Source: Bacillota bacterium (GTDB lineage Bacteria > Bacillota_I > Bacilli_A > Acholeplasmatales > Acholeplasmataceae). Taken from it: a stretch of DNA of 64,000 nt. Below the pieces are notes generated by a model. It did not search any database, was not told the DNA's origin, and saw only the letters and a list, made by a program, of their open reading frames with translations. The stretch is taken from NCBI GenBank assembly GCA_018817915.1, contig JAHISX010000012.1, positions 62,001 to 126,000 of the forward strand, given 5' to 3'. A program made the position numbers and the translations under genes. Shown in pieces: positions 52,401-61,293 of this stretch. Each line of letters starts with the position of its first letter. The stretch's first letter is position 1.

Positions 52401-55400
52401 TCGCCTTGAGGATCAGTTGCTTCTTCAGTGATTGTTGGTATAGGTAGAGTTGTCGCAAATAAATAATAACCATTTGGAACCGTTGAAGTGGATGAACTGC
52501 CAGAAACCTTCGTTGATTCTATGTCCCAAACTTGATGATAAAGCGGTAAATCATGTTCATATTTAAATTCATTTAAGGTACCAACATAAACAGATGAACC
52601 TGAGACAGCTACCCAACCAGATGCGTTATATACAGGTGCATCACTTCTTGAAATGACTTCTGTTTGATAATTTGCGTAGACAGGTGTTTCATTTGCATAT
52701 TGCACGTATCTTCTACCATAAAGACTAACTTCTGTTCTAGACTTCGTTTGTTGGTATGTTGTTCTTAACCACTGACCAGCACCACTATCATATGTGTACT
52801 CATATTTTCTAGATTCAATTGTGATATTTGTGTTTGTTCTTGTTGCGTAAAGTGAGTTACCATATGTACCAGAGTTATCATAAAAATATGAAACACCAGA
52901 AAACACAGTTTGTGTTGTGTCGTTTTTTCGTGCTGAGTAGTACTTAGCATTTCTAAAAACATAATATTGAAGTGAACTAAAATAATTATAAACCTGATCT
53001 AGACGCCCAATCAAATCTACATTAGGATCCATATTAACAATAAAGTTGAATGTCGAATATTGATCATTTACGCCATACATCCGAAGATTTGCTCCACGTT
53101 GAAGACGTCCAAAAATACCACCAAATCCGCGTTTATTTTCTGGCATCACTCGAATGTCTGAATATGTATCAGGAAAAATAAATTCATCATCAACTGCATA
53201 AAAATGATCTCTGATGGTCTCATAATCTAAAATATCTACATTGTTAAAATTAGCATAATTTGTTGCTGAGGTACCAATATCAAATGCTCTAACAGTACCA
53301 TAATTAATGGCTGTATCGATTTGGACATACTGTGAAGTGTCAATAACAACTGTTGCTCCTACGACGCCTCCAGCAACATCCGTTGAACTTATCTGTCCAT
53401 GATTAATCATACGTCTCATCACGGATAAGCCATAACCAATAACTCCTCCAGCAGATGCGTTAATGCCAGGTCTTTCTTGAGTTCCACTTCTTGTATAAAT
53501 ATAAGTATAGGTTCCATAATCGCGTGAATAATAAGTATTATAGTAAGTATATGCTTCAACAGGTTGTGTAATATCAAATAGATTATCTTCGACACTTACT
53601 CGAATTCTAGAGTCCGAATAAATGGATATGGAGATCGTCAGTGCAGAAACATCACCATAATTGATACAATTAGATAATATTGAATCCTGAATATTAGCAT
53701 TGGTTGTATTTGTCGTAATATAAGTACTGATCTTATAAATGGTAATGACGTTTCCATATTCTAATTCACGATAAATGGCGAGTCCTAAAATGCCACCAGC
53801 TCTAGAGAAATTTTTAGAAACACCCAATATTGTTCCACTATTACTCGAATCATAAATACGTGATTTGTCACTTAAAACTGCAGATGCAATGCCGCCAACG
53901 ACTGTACCATAACGATATTTAGTAGTTGAACCACCAGATGTAGCATCTGTATTGAATGTTACATTATAGGTATCAACATTTGAAGTGTTTTGGAATCTTA
54001 CATCACCCATATTTGCTGAGTTTTGAATATCACCATCATTAAATGTAACAAGTCCACCAGCAAACACATTAGCATGTCCACTGATACCATCCACAGTTGG
54101 ACTATATCTTGAAAGCAGATTTGCATTGTTAATCGAATTGATAATACCTATTGTAGCAACTGGCATCGATAGTGTGCCGTTTGGATCCATGTCACCTGAG
54201 TAATTGTAATTGACAAAACCACCCACATAGATATTATTAGGTTGCGTGTAATTTGATTGATTTGAAGTAATACCAGCAATAATGATTTCCCCGTTAACTA
54301 AGCCATTGACTATCGAATAATTATGCGTTAATGTCTTTGCAATCCCTGCAACAAATAACTGTTTTTCAACGTAGTTGCTACCTTGCATGATAAGGTTATA
54401 CGCTTTAATTGTTCCATCATATGTTACATTTAAGAAATCAACATTTTCAGATAATGTAATACCTGCGATTGACATCGTTTGTTCCATGGTTTGATTGCTG
54501 TATTCAATGTCTCCACTGTTTTCAACAAATCTAAGTAACGATGGTTGATTGGAATCACTGACATAAACACCTGAATAATCATAACTAGATACTATATTCA
54601 TATCTGAGTTATTATTTGCTTGTGACAATGTTAATCCTGATCCAATATTGTAAATGAGTGAAGTATACTCAAGATTATTAAAATTACCAACAGCTGGTGA
54701 TCCTGTATAATAGACAAGACTTGCTGTATCGGTATTATAGATATGTATAAATTCAGCAAGTTCATCATGATTAGAAACCAATACACCTGCTGAAATAACT
54801 TCATTCGCACCACGATCGATGACATTGATGATGCCCTTATTTGTAAAATTACCAAATGTAATATTGAGTTCAAATGCACTACCGGAAGTCATTCCAATAA
54901 CGCCACCAATATACTGATTTTCAGTAAAACTTGAGATGAGCTCATTCGCATGAAGCTCTCCTTCATTAGTTAAAAGTCCTAAAATATGGCTAACTTCAGT
55001 TGTGTTTGTTACTTTACCGATGACACCCCCCATATAAGTATTTGGTGCTGTAAGCGATGAAATAGATGAGGATGTTGTACCTATACCATAAATGTTCACT
55101 GCACTATAAGCATCAGTTAAAACAAGCTGATCACTATTTGTGCTGCCAACAATACCACCCATATGGTATTCAGGATTGATGACTATATCAGTTCTATAAA
55201 CATGATCTGTTTGAGCAACAATCTCACCTTGACCGTAAACACCATTAATCAAACCTGATGCACTACCAACGATTGATCCTACATAAAGTTCACCAAGTGT
55301 TGCATGTCCTAAATCAATATCAACTTCAACTAAAACATTACGGATGATTCCATGATCTAGCGTACCAGCAATTGTACCTACATAAGTAGGAACACCAGCA

Positions 55401-56974
55401 AAATTATCTGTTTCATTTAAGCTTAAGTTCGCACTATAAAACAATAAATTATAGACTTGACCGCTTAACAGACCAAACATACCAGCATAATATGAACCTT
55501 GAGCAATACCATTAACGATATTAATATTATGAATGTAAATTGTATTATCAATACCTGCAAAAACACCAGAAAACTCAACAGTAGGTGTGTTATAACCATT
55601 TGGTGCCACACCATCCATGTCGATATTACCTGTAATGATATAATTTAATTCTCTAAATGGTGTTAATCCTGAATCTCTTGTATAATTAAGCATTTTGGAA
55701 AATGCAATCAAATCAAGTTCATCTGTAATCTCATAATAATTTGATATCGTTACATAATCTAGGGGATCATCTGATAATGCTAGATCAAACGAAGATGTAA
55801 TAAAATTAAGACCCATCAGTGATGGATATTTAGGTGTTGGGTTATTTTCAGCTGGGTAATAATACCATCCAGAACCTAAAACAACATTTGATGATCTAAG
55901 CTCGGTTGTCGTCATTGAAGTAGCAAGTGAGTTTGGTGTCGTAATATTAAAACTACTACCAGAAACAGTAACTGTTTCTTGATACAATGTATCATCAAAA
56001 GCTAAATTTGAATATGTTCCACCCGAATGATTTTCATAAAGTACTGGTTGTACAACAAACCGAGATCCATAAGAAGCATTCATTACTACCTTAGCTGCAA
56101 AATATGCATCGTTAAATGTTCCATAGTTATCAAAAAGAATACCAGCTGCTTGACCAGCAGACGCTACCATGCGAATACCAGAAACAAGGGCTGTTGTTCT
56201 TGTATCGATGACATAAACGTGATTCACATTACCTGTGACATCATTAAGTCCAACGATATTAGCAGCCTTAAATAGTGTTTCACTTTCAAAATTAAACTCA
56301 TAGGTTAAATTGATCAAGCCAAGATTTTGAATGGTGCCTTCATTATATGCAAACATTGCATAATAAGAAACATAAGAAACAGTTGATTCAATTTCTGTGC
56401 CTTCATTTAATATTTCTGTTAATTGATTGTAGCCAGAAAAATATAGATTTGTAATTTCAAATCCATTGCCATCAAATGTACCTTTGAATGTTTGTTGATA
56501 ATGAATGCCATCGATATAAAAATCATAACCAATTGGATTAAACTGTTTAGATTTCATCACAGAGTAGTCTATATCAGTCCCCAACTTATAATGTAGACTT
56601 AAAAGAACTTCGACTGCTGCTGTAGTAAGTTTTGTTTCGTAGATCGTATATTTGAGATTATAACTTACATCTATAGACCATCTATATAATTCTTCTGCTG
56701 TATCAATTCTAATGATTTTACCCCAAGTTGCTGGATTAATCGCAACAATATTACTTGAGATATCACCAATGTTATTTCTAAAATCCGTATACGTAATATA
56801 TTCAGATTCAGGTAGATTTAATACTGGAAGTTCATCATAAGAGTGAGTAGAATATACACCATATGCATCATTTGCAATGGAAGGTGTGTTTGAATTGAAT
56901 ATTTGATTACCAAAAACGAGTGAGAATATCGCTAAAAATGCAAATATCGTGATTTTCTTCATAACTTTATTCAT
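49490..56974 (-). CDS. Giant secreted GLUG-repeat surface protein (2494 aa)
   Basis: N-terminal signal peptide MNKVMKKITIFAFLAIFSLVFG; many GLUG-like motifs (HMGGIVGSTNSDQ, YMGGVIGKVTN, YIGGVIGMTSG, RAGGILGLAIY, SAGGVIGYGLS, VAGGVVGATVV, GFGGIFGRLQ); no C-terminal anchor visible. Confidence 0.85.
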   Translation of the reverse strand: MNKVMKKITIFAFLAIFSLVFGNQIFNSNTPSIANDAYGVYSTHSYDELPVLNLPESEYITYTDFRNNIGDISSNIVAINPATWGKIIRIDTAEELYRWSIDVSYNLKYTIYETKLTTAAVEVLLSLHYKLGTDIDYSVMKSKQFNPIGYDFYIDGIHYQQTFKGTFDGNGFEITNLYFSGYNQLTEILNEGTEIESTVSYVSYYAMFAYNEGTIQNLGLINLTYEFNFESETLFKAANIVGLNDVTGNVNHVYVIDTRTTALVSGIRMVASAGQAAGILFDNYGTFNDAYFAAKVVMNASYGSRFVVQPVLYENHSGGTYSNLAFDDTLYQETVTVSGSSFNITTPNSLATSMTTTELRSSNVVLGSGWYYYPAENNPTPKYPSLMGLNFITSSFDLALSDDPLDYVTISNYYEITDELDLIAFSKMLNYTRDSGLTPFRELNYIITGNIDMDGVAPNGYNTPTVEFSGVFAGIDNTIYIHNINIVNGIAQGSYYAGMFGLLSGQVYNLLFYSANLSLNETDNFAGVPTYVGTIAGTLDHGIIRNVLVEVDIDLGHATLGELYVGSIVGSASGLINGVYGQGEIVAQTDHVYRTDIVINPEYHMGGIVGSTNSDQLVLTDAYSAVNIYGIGTTSSSISSLTAPNTYMGGVIGKVTNTTEVSHILGLLTNEGELHANELISSFTENQYIGGVIGMTSGSAFELNITFGNFTNKGIINVIDRGANEVISAGVLVSNHDELAEFIHIYNTDTASLVYYTGSPAVGNFNNLEYTSLIYNIGSGLTLSQANNNSDMNIVSSYDYSGVYVSDSNQPSLLRFVENSGDIEYSNQTMEQTMSIAGITLSENVDFLNVTYDGTIKAYNLIMQGSNYVEKQLFVAGIAKTLTHNYSIVNGLVNGEIIIAGITSNQSNYTQPNNIYVGGFVNYNYSGDMDPNGTLSMPVATIGIINSINNANLLSRYSPTVDGISGHANVFAGGLVTFNDGDIQNSANMGDVRFQNTSNVDTYNVTFNTDATSGGSTTKYRYGTVVGGIASAVLSDKSRIYDSSNSGTILGVSKNFSRAGGILGLAIYRELEYGNVITIYKISTYITTNTTNANIQDSILSNCINYGDVSALTISISIYSDSRIRVSVEDNLFDITQPVEAYTYYNTYYSRDYGTYTYIYTRSGTQERPGINASAGGVIGYGLSVMRRMINHGQISSTDVAGGVVGATVVIDTSQYVQIDTAINYGTVRAFDIGTSATNYANFNNVDILDYETIRDHFYAVDDEFIFPDTYSDIRVMPENKRGFGGIFGRLQRGANLRMYGVNDQYSTFNFIVNMDPNVDLIGRLDQVYNYFSSLQYYVFRNAKYYSARKNDTTQTVFSGVSYFYDNSGTYGNSLYATRTNTNITIESRKYEYTYDSGAGQWLRTTYQQTKSRTEVSLYGRRYVQYANETPVYANYQTEVISRSDAPVYNASGWVAVSGSSVYVGTLNEFKYEHDLPLYHQVWDIESTKVSGSSSTSTVPNGYYLFATTLPIPTITEEATDPQGEYVYGSSFDMITDPVLQQYIYFAENGNLSDTFIDSRPNGMYVLATSSGSTFGSILPANMVFNNLLPLALDGDELPSYDIDYTGSTRITAAEDPTYSTLLLDYQALFQTRYSDKSALLDDNESSLFLEEINGSETRLYNPTVVDPTDIAPTGVITFNLNLATIDFNGGSIATVDYRILGALLPNNAVIAQTIEDYYDLPYGTNTSAYVSDYRDLLEDFVDLPPEDPNWPDLNPVFSYTFDLNNLTTGYITIGYFTSYSQVSQYFTSFLNDNYVTDYQVRLNVTYDSTPTLPYLYSYQIDGGSVITSITSNITTDEVGSTLVFNFRDPGFILPIGIDILELGSDNMDNVTLEYYDTLTSSYVFVEYEDYSLASTLVTTATYHPFSFTLGVNPSLRSGLYRVGFKLLPYLDTSTYYTFTKEGSSLSSISSIEHYASGTVVPSGTTINSYVNFGYMFDFSSTSVTGIPREAAKAYQSSEIAYSLPFMDQIVVSDFATITNVTLNETTYSASNYRIYNISYTVLAENGINSTVYTHHIYERTLNIEDVYRNNNKVLMDINNPVIVTREAYSTSILINFGVDQIYASSIYNLEVENPNSYFTIVPDDVLGITISVTDTYLVFTVDSTAIAGDYEFAMGYARTGEAVINLGTLYITKNQGEDAYFTDIQFAELATETNYALIYVSNTEGIPDLLSPYSPTIYYAGIDYDGSKTAEERDFRVDGQVSNIPIDEYIPYFLNYLPLGATVAKELVGGGYTAEVTGPDDPNVYLLAADFTSGEVNEFDDLIITYRVTSENGLNQVYYHITVTDVTYNVSYIFEVIYIGNALQPDLDGTVIVINVKNMLTNLPVGDVLVTELPVFTTVTGYNNSTNLMFMLGHEDYKFRFGRNKSGFYSFSIDVLDAENYLYDYKIELNGTDELNTVSSYDPSSLDNGKYYYINSSTKNRTRYFTITIFDAHETPRDYGFVDKDESWTHDGS

Positions 56975-57741
56975 TACCAGCTACCTCCCCATGGTGGAGT
57001 AGGCAATTGCCAGTTGATGATTGGTGCATCATTATTTGCTTGTATACCTTCAACAACAATTGCAAATTGTAATGAATACCCAACTGATTTTGTCTTGAAT
57101 ATATCACCATCAAATTCTTCAATAAATGGAATAGTCAGTTGAATTGAACTTGTCGTACGTTCAATTTTTTGAGGATAATAATAACATCCATCCATCAAAT
57201 AGTTGTCATACCACTCATCAATTTTTGTTACAGTATCATTGGATGTGATGCCACCTAATGCAACTTCTGCATCATATAAATCATCATAAAGTGTGCCGTT
57301 GACATCCCAATGTCTTGAAAATTGATAATTTATTGGTTGGTCAACAATAGCAACCTCACCTTGATTACCTTCATAATCAATTGTACCAAGTGTCAACGCA
57401 TCAATAATTCTAACGCGCAGATAAGTATCAATCGTGCTGTTTACTCTTATATCAACTCTTAAATTTGTAATAAAATTAGCTGCTTCGATATCAGAAACAT
57501 TGATCAAATAAACTCCAGTCTTAACTCCTGCTGGAGTCCCTGGAACAACAAAATAATCTAACTCTGTGGCTTGTCCATAGAGATAGATATTATAGTCTAC
57601 ATCAACTTTCGCTGCTGTAACGATGAATGAATCTGTTCTGTTGATTAAAACGAACCATGCGTAAGTAATCGTCCCTAAAATGACGACTATTATCATAGAT
57701 ATTGAAATAACCATAAGTCTATAGCTATTCAAACGTTTCAT
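56974..57741 (-). CDS. SipW-dependent (TasA/camelysin-like) secreted protein
   Basis: N-terminal MKRLNSYRLMVISISMIIVVILGTITYAWFVLINRT with ...YAWF SipW-type signal; beta-rich remainder; TAATG overlap with the giant gene. Confidence 0.75.
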   Translation of the reverse strand: MKRLNSYRLMVISISMIIVVILGTITYAWFVLINRTDSFIVTAAKVDVDYNIYLYGQATELDYFVVPGTPAGVKTGVYLINVSDIEAANFITNLRVDIRVNSTIDTYLRVRIIDALTLGTIDYEGNQGEVAIVDQPINYQFSRHWDVNGTLYDDLYDAEVALGGITSNDTVTKIDEWYDNYLMDGCYYYPQKIERTTSSIQLTIPFIEEFDGDIFKTKSVGYSLQFAIVVEGIQANNDAPIINWQLPTPPWGGSW

Positions 57742-57759
57742 CTTAATCTCCTTTAATCT

Positions 57760-58488
57760 TTATTCTGAATCAAAAAGTGTATACAATCCATCAATACTCA
57801 ATTCTCCATCTTGAAATCCTACACCGTAATCAGGTGTGTATGCATCAAATCCAATTGAGAATTCAATGGTAACTAATTGGCCGGATGGTAATGGTGTTGC
57901 ATCTAATATTTTAACATTATTTTCAACAGTTAGGATTTCTCCATCCCATGTATGATTGAAAACGTTACTAAAACGATAACTATTGAGTTCTACACCTTGA
58001 TAGATGATTGCATTTTCATCAATTCTATCAAGAAATACATTATCAATAAGATATGGATTTTCATTCACATAGTCTAATGCTGTCGCATACCAAGTTAAAT
58101 TTACAGTGCCATCTTCAATGAAGAAGAAATCAGTAAGATCATATTCAGAAGCACTTGCTGTTGCTAAGATATTCATCAAAGTAATATCTAAGGTTAGGTC
58201 TGGATCAGTTGGCGTCCCATAATTTTGAATGGTTACTTTAATATTGAGTAAGTCACCAGGTATAATCGCATGTAAGTAAGCATTCAAATCAGCAGGTTCG
58301 TTAAATGATGAATAATCTCCACCATTGATACCATACTCAATTTGCAATTCCACTTGACTATCTACTACACTTGAAGAAACATCTTGAATCTCATTCGTAT
58401 CAGTCAAAGTAAACCAAGCCAAAATAACTGCAGTAAGCAGCATGAATGAAGAGATGAACATGATAATGGATATTACAACTTTTTTCAT
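57760..58488 (-). CDS. SipW-dependent (TasA/camelysin-like) secreted protein
   Basis: N-terminal MKKVVISIIMFISSFMLLTAVILAWFTLTDTNE (LTAVILAWFT SipW-type signal); beta-rich. Confidence 0.78.
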   Translation of the reverse strand: MKKVVISIIMFISSFMLLTAVILAWFTLTDTNEIQDVSSSVVDSQVELQIEYGINGGDYSSFNEPADLNAYLHAIIPGDLLNIKVTIQNYGTPTDPDLTLDITLMNILATASASEYDLTDFFFIEDGTVNLTWYATALDYVNENPYLIDNVFLDRIDENAIIYQGVELNSYRFSNVFNHTWDGEILTVENNVKILDATPLPSGQLVTIEFSIGFDAYTPDYGVGFQDGELSIDGLYTLFDSE

Positions 58489-58534
58489 AACTTCATTCCT
58501 CCTTGACCAAAGTCATACTATGTCTTCAAAACAT

Positions 58535-58570
58535 AAAAAGCCAGCGAATCTCTTTCGAGATGCAACTGGC
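58535..58570 (-). terminator. Intrinsic terminator of the riboswitch expression platform
   Basis: Minus strand GCCAGTTGCATCTC-GAAA-GAGATTCGCTGGC followed by TTTTTATGTTTT; 5' arm overlaps the riboswitch 3' side. Confidence 0.82.
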
Positions 58571-58626
58571 TACCTAATTTAGGCCCTATAGCTTTGCGTC
58601 ACTAGGTCGCCCTAGCTTTGCCAATA
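58564..58626 (-). ncRNA. c-di-GMP-I (GEMM) riboswitch
   Basis: Minus strand UAUUGGCAAAGCUAGGGCGACCUAGUGACGCAAAGCUAUAGGGCCUAAAUUAGGUAGCCAGUU: GGCAAA, GNRA-capped hairpin CUAGG-GCGA-CCUAG, GACGCAAAGC, GGCCUAA, GGUAGCC in canonical GEMM-I order. Confidence 0.88.
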
Positions 58627-58660
58627 TTTTGGTGATATTATATAATAATATCTTAATTTA

Positions 58661-58689
58661 ATTATAGTTCTTTTTGTCAAATTTGTCAA
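58661..58689 (-). promoter_or_regulatory. Consensus housekeeping promoter driving the riboswitch-controlled cargo operon
   Basis: TTGACA (58684-58689)-17 bp-TATAAT (58661-58666) on minus, just after the stop of the upstream signal peptidase gene. Confidence 0.82.
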
Positions 58690-58695
58690 TTAAAA

Positions 58696-59373
58696 TCACT
58701 TATTTTTCTGATCGTTTTTTAACTTTTCTTCATCTACAATTTCTTGATAGATTTTTGCTTGTTCAATCTTCTTAAACTCCTCAAGTTCTGCTTCATTTTT
58801 CTTCATCGTTTTTTGTTTACTTGCTTCGCCAATAGTCTTATACATATGAGCTAGTTCCCATATCATTAAACCTATTAATACAGCAATTAAGGCTAGAAAA
58901 ACTAAACTTCTACTCGATAACATCAAGGATACTATTGGCTTTATAAAGGTAACTTTAGCATAGAATGAACCTTGATAAGAGCTTTCAGTTACAGGATGTG
59001 GATCAATTGAATTTGAAGGGTTATCACCTTTAGTAATATACTCCCCATCACTATTGATTCCAATGACTCTGTGGATGATTAAAATATTGCTTGGAGTGCC
59101 TTGAATCTCCACTGTATCTTGAAACACAATGACGTCTCCAATTTCAACATCTTCAAACGATGATTTTTGGATGATCACCATATCTCCAGGTTCTAAAGAA
59201 TCATAGGCAGAACCGATCATTGATTCAGTAGGTATAATTGAAAATGAATAATCAAATATGTAGACCAATTCATTGTTTTTATATGCTGATGCACCCATGA
59301 ACATAATGGATATAGATAGGCCAGCAATCATGATAGTTAAGGAGATCATAATACCTGATATTATTTTTTTCAT
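58696..59373 (-). CDS. SipW-like (ER-type, S26B) signal peptidase I, paralog 1
   Basis: IIPTESMIGSAYDSLEPGDMVII (Ser-Met), IIHRVIGI (catalytic His), ITKGDNPSNSIDP; N- and C-terminal TM plus charged cytosolic tail. Confidence 0.88.
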   Translation of the reverse strand: MKKIISGIMISLTIMIAGLSISIMFMGASAYKNNELVYIFDYSFSIIPTESMIGSAYDSLEPGDMVIIQKSSFEDVEIGDVIVFQDTVEIQGTPSNILIIHRVIGINSDGEYITKGDNPSNSIDPHPVTESSYQGSFYAKVTFIKPIVSLMLSSRSLVFLALIAVLIGLMIWELAHMYKTIGEASKQKTMKKNEAELEEFKKIEQAKIYQEIVDEEKLKNDQKNK

Positions 59374-59412
59374 GCTTTACACCTCTCATATGAGCATACA
59401 ATTCAAGGCTTA

Positions 59413-61278
59413 CTAGACTTTGTATTTCTCTTTTGCGCTATTTACTTTTTTTTCATAATCTGTTTGTATTTTTTCTTTTGCTTTTGCAATTCTTTGCGCT
59501 GAAACTACTTTAGTTTTTTGCTTTTCATCAGCGAGTTTCTTCTTTTGAGTTGCTCTTTGTTCCCTAATCTGATCAGCTAGTTTCTTCTTTTGAATACGCT
59601 GCTCTGTCTTAAGTACTTTTAAATCACGTAAATACATTGCCTTAGCTTTTTTCTTTTCCGTTTCGATGATTATCTTTTCTTCTTCTTTGACTTTCTTCGC
59701 ATTTTCCTTCAATTTTTCGTTGAAAGCTTTTTGTTCATCGTTTAGGATTTGCTTTTGTTCGCTTGTAAACTTCAAATAATCTTCAAGAATACCTTGATTA
59801 ATTGATAAGTTTTCTCGTTCAATCTTGATTTTTTCTTCAATAGTTAATTTTTTAGCTAAATCGTAAGCTTTACCTTTTAACTCTTTAGCTAATTTCTTAT
59901 CTAAGTCTTGAATATCCTTCATCATTCTTTTTTCAAGTCTGATTGCATTGTTGTAATCAACTTCTTTTGTTTCACGAATAATTCTAGCTACTCTCGCCTT
60001 GTCTTTAGCTTTAAGTATTTCTGTTTCAGTATCGGCTTTTAAGAGGCGGGAGAAAAACATATCATTATCAATGCTTTCTGGTCTAAATTCAAAGTAGCTT
60101 TCATAAAGTTTATTGGTAATTTCAATGGTATCTCTTAATGCTTTCCTTAAAGCAACATCATAAGAAGATGATTCATCATTATGTTTTTCAAGATTTTTTT
60201 TGAACATTTCGACACTTTGATCTAGATAATATTGATTGATTTGTGTATCTTCTAAAACAACAGGATCTGGTTGATTGATAATATCTTTTAAATTCTTTTT
60301 AACAAATTTAGGAGCTCTTCTCTTATATTCTTCAACATCAACATATTGATAGTGATCAGCTAGAGCCTCTTGATTGGCATAGACTGTGGAAAACGACATC
60401 AATGCTGTTTGATAAACATTGCGCAAATAATACTTATCAAAGGGTAGATTTTGTTCTTTCACATCTAGGTCAAAATTAAAAGTATTGTACTTATCAAGAT
60501 ACAACCATAAGTTCAAACAGTTATTATAATCGACATTCTTCAAAATAATTGAAGTTTTCATGATAGGTGGGACAATAGGCTTAGCATTTTTAAGTTCTTC
60601 CATGAAGTTGCTTTCTCTAAGACCATTAACCATTTTAAGTAAATTATTAATTCTATTCATCAATTTATAATTACTTCTACCATCAATATCAAATTCTATT
60701 TCATCTTTAATATTCAAGTCTATATTGAGTTCAACTTCAGATTCTCTTATAGTGAACTCTGATTTTAAGTTAAAATGCTTGCGTTCATACGATTTAACAT
60801 TGTTTTTGACAATCTCATATCTTTGCATAACAAAGCGAAATAACCGGTTTATAAGTGTCATAATAAAGCGATTTTCGTAGATTGCTAAATCAACTTCAGC
60901 TTGAGTAATCAAAATCTTCTTTGGGACAACTTCTCCATTGCGAATTTCTTTGATAAGATGCGTATGTGAAGCTAGATGTCTAACAGATTCACTATTAGTT
61001 TTCTTTGCTTTTTCAATAGCAACAATCTCTTGATCGTATCTCAAACCAGATTTTGCATTTTTAGTAATCTTATCAAGACTTGGGAAAAACGATTCAATCG
61101 TGCCGATCCAATCTTCATGAAAAGTCTTTATTTCAGATATATTTTTTTGATAAATCGCATTTTCACCTGATAATAAGGCTTGATAAAAGTGATTAGGAAA
61201 TTCTTCTTCCATTTCAATCTGATAAAGTGCATCAGTTAATGTTTGATGAAATTTTGTTAAATCACTCGTCTTTTTCAT
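59413..61278 (-). CDS. DUF2357/McrC-like protein with long C-terminal coiled coil
   Basis: ITQAEVDLAIYENRFIMTLINRLFRFV (DUF2357-like ENRF), downstream of a McrB-type ATPase; Lys/Glu-rich C-terminal ~200 aa; no PD-(D/E)xK motif recognised. Confidence 0.65.
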   Translation of the reverse strand: MKKTSDLTKFHQTLTDALYQIEMEEEFPNHFYQALLSGENAIYQKNISEIKTFHEDWIGTIESFFPSLDKITKNAKSGLRYDQEIVAIEKAKKTNSESVRHLASHTHLIKEIRNGEVVPKKILITQAEVDLAIYENRFIMTLINRLFRFVMQRYEIVKNNVKSYERKHFNLKSEFTIRESEVELNIDLNIKDEIEFDIDGRSNYKLMNRINNLLKMVNGLRESNFMEELKNAKPIVPPIMKTSIILKNVDYNNCLNLWLYLDKYNTFNFDLDVKEQNLPFDKYYLRNVYQTALMSFSTVYANQEALADHYQYVDVEEYKRRAPKFVKKNLKDIINQPDPVVLEDTQINQYYLDQSVEMFKKNLEKHNDESSSYDVALRKALRDTIEITNKLYESYFEFRPESIDNDMFFSRLLKADTETEILKAKDKARVARIIRETKEVDYNNAIRLEKRMMKDIQDLDKKLAKELKGKAYDLAKKLTIEEKIKIERENLSINQGILEDYLKFTSEQKQILNDEQKAFNEKLKENAKKVKEEEKIIIETEKKKAKAMYLRDLKVLKTEQRIQKKKLADQIREQRATQKKKLADEKQKTKVVSAQRIAKAKEKIQTDYEKKVNSAKEKYKV

Positions 61279-61293
61279 GTGTTTTATCCCTCA

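Noticed and set aside
49490-56974. Small ORFs inside the giant gene (e.g. 51897..52097, 52765..52962, 54631..54879, 56027..56275)
   Set aside because: They overlap a single intact 2494-aa frame and have no recognisable domains or independent RBS; shadow ORFs.
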